Shown piece by piece: positions 63,712-64,000 of a stretch of DNA of 64,000 nucleotides (the stretch's first letter is position 1; the number at the start of each line of letters is the position of its first letter). The notes below the pieces were generated by a model. The model saw only the letters and a program-made list of their open reading frames with translations, had not been told where the DNA came from and ran no database searches. The stretch is taken from contig NZ_LMPS01000001.1 in assembly GCF_001424405.1 (NCBI RefSeq), forward strand, positions 1,423,999 through 1,487,998, read 5' to 3'. The position numbers were made by a program, and so were the translations under genes. Origin of the DNA: Dyadobacter sp. Leaf189. Lineage in GTDB: Bacteria; Bacteroidota; Bacteroidia; Cytophagales; Spirosomataceae.

Positions 63712-64000
63712 ATGCAAAAAATTCTCGTTATCGGTTTAGGTAAAGTTGGCTCGCTGGCGGGAACACTGTTGAGCAAGCGCTTTGATGTGACAGGTGTGGA
63801 TAAAGCCTCGCCTGCGTTGGTGCTCCCGTTTCCTGTACTTTCAGGTGATGTGAATGATCCTGAAAAATTGGATCAGTTAATGAGCGGTCAGGATGCTGTT
63901 GTGTCGTGTATGCCTTACAATCTCAATCTGCCGATTGCCCGCAAAGCTTATGAGCACGGCATCCATTATTTCGATCTTACGGAAGATGTTGGTACCACAG
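63712..64000 (+). CDS. Saccharopine-dehydrogenase-like NAD(P)-binding protein, cut at the window end
   Basis: The reading frame starts at ATG 63712 and is still open at base 64000 (96 codons). It begins MQKILVIGLGKVGSLAGTLL, a Rossmann NAD(P) loop with a GxGxxG-type motif, then VDKASPALVLPFPVLSGDVN, and SGQDAVVSCMPYNLNLPIA with a conserved VxxxxP block, then HGIHYFDLTEDVG. This is the N-terminal half of saccharopine dehydrogenase-type enzymes (lysine metabolism, or the carboxynorspermidine/homospermidine synthase side). The C-terminal domain that would decide lies outside the window. Confidence 0.7.
   Translation, partial: MQKILVIGLGKVGSLAGTLLSKRFDVTGVDKASPALVLPFPVLSGDVNDPEKLDQLMSGQDAVVSCMPYNLNLPIARKAYEHGIHYFDLTEDVGTT

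Overview
The window reads as a stretch of core chromosome from a member of the Bacteroidota, most likely Cytophagales and close to Dyadobacter/Spirosoma (inferred from gene content; no search was run). Supporting signs: promoters of the Bacteroidota type (TTTG near -33, TAnnTTTG near -7) instead of sigma-70 boxes; no obvious Shine-Dalgarno sites; a type IX secretion (T9SS) PorW/SprE-like lipoprotein and a subtilase with a T9SS sorting domain; a MurF-alanine racemase fusion; a DUF2911 protein; and an F-ATPase operon that starts with AtpZ and small membrane proteins. Genes are dense, on both strands, with many 1-35 bp overlaps. There are no rRNAs, tRNAs, insertion sequences, prophages or CRISPR arrays that I can see.

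Layout. 1-5.2 kb: the end of an FG-GAP/VCBS repeat protein translationally coupled to a vanadium-haloperoxidase-like PAP2 enzyme, a predicted outer-membrane barrel, an AT-rich orphan gene and a secreted ThuA protein. 5.3-8.5 kb: a 1057-residue SGNH/beta-propeller/HEAT-like/cytochrome c protein. 8.7-19.5 kb: a membrane glycosyltransferase-like protein, gyrB, ppk1, then (minus strand) murF-alr, corA and a tandem universal stress protein. 19.9-25 kb: a dicarboxylate/amino-acid symporter, a YffB-like ArsC protein, a THUMP-like methyltransferase and acetyl-CoA synthetase. 25.0-25.5 kb is a gene-free repeat block: 39-bp tandem repeats followed by six hairpins spaced about 51 bp apart.

25.5-29.8 kb (minus): a FeoB-associated Cys-rich peptide, a YfiT/BstA-like DinB protein, inositol monophosphatase, a DUF4105 protein, rsmI, pterin carbinolamine dehydratase and a lipoprotein. 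29.9-33.4 kb: OsmC, thyA, a TRIC channel, DUF2911 and a Nudix hydrolase. 33.3-39.9 kb (minus): a T9SS-exported subtilase with a lipoprotein, an FMN glutamate-synthase-like protein, aroA, an unknown exported protein and DUF502. 40.0-51.4 kb (plus): an Ldh-family dehydrogenase, mltG, a YbgC thioesterase, YihY/BrkB, a GT2 glycosyltransferase, Sua5/YrdC, a WbqC-like protein, clpC, an exported esterase and a TIM-barrel isomerase. 51.5-54.7 kb (minus): atpZ, an atpI-like gene, atpB, atpE, atpF and atpH. 54.8-64 kb (plus): porW-like, PBP1A, glycerate kinase and uvrC, then an HI0933-type flavoprotein (minus) and the start of a saccharopine-dehydrogenase-like gene cut by the window end.

Most of this is housekeeping: cell wall (murF-alr, mltG, PBP1A), translation and tRNA/rRNA modification (rsmI, Sua5), DNA topology and repair (gyrB, uvrC), energy (FoF1, acs, ppk1) and proteolysis (clpC). 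I found no defence island or clearly novel multi-gene system. The best leads are the periodic hairpin repeat block, the ThuA plus SGNH/cytochrome module, a hairpin between atpE and atpF in an ATP synthase operon that ends without atpA/atpG, and several genes that appear to start at TTG or GTG.
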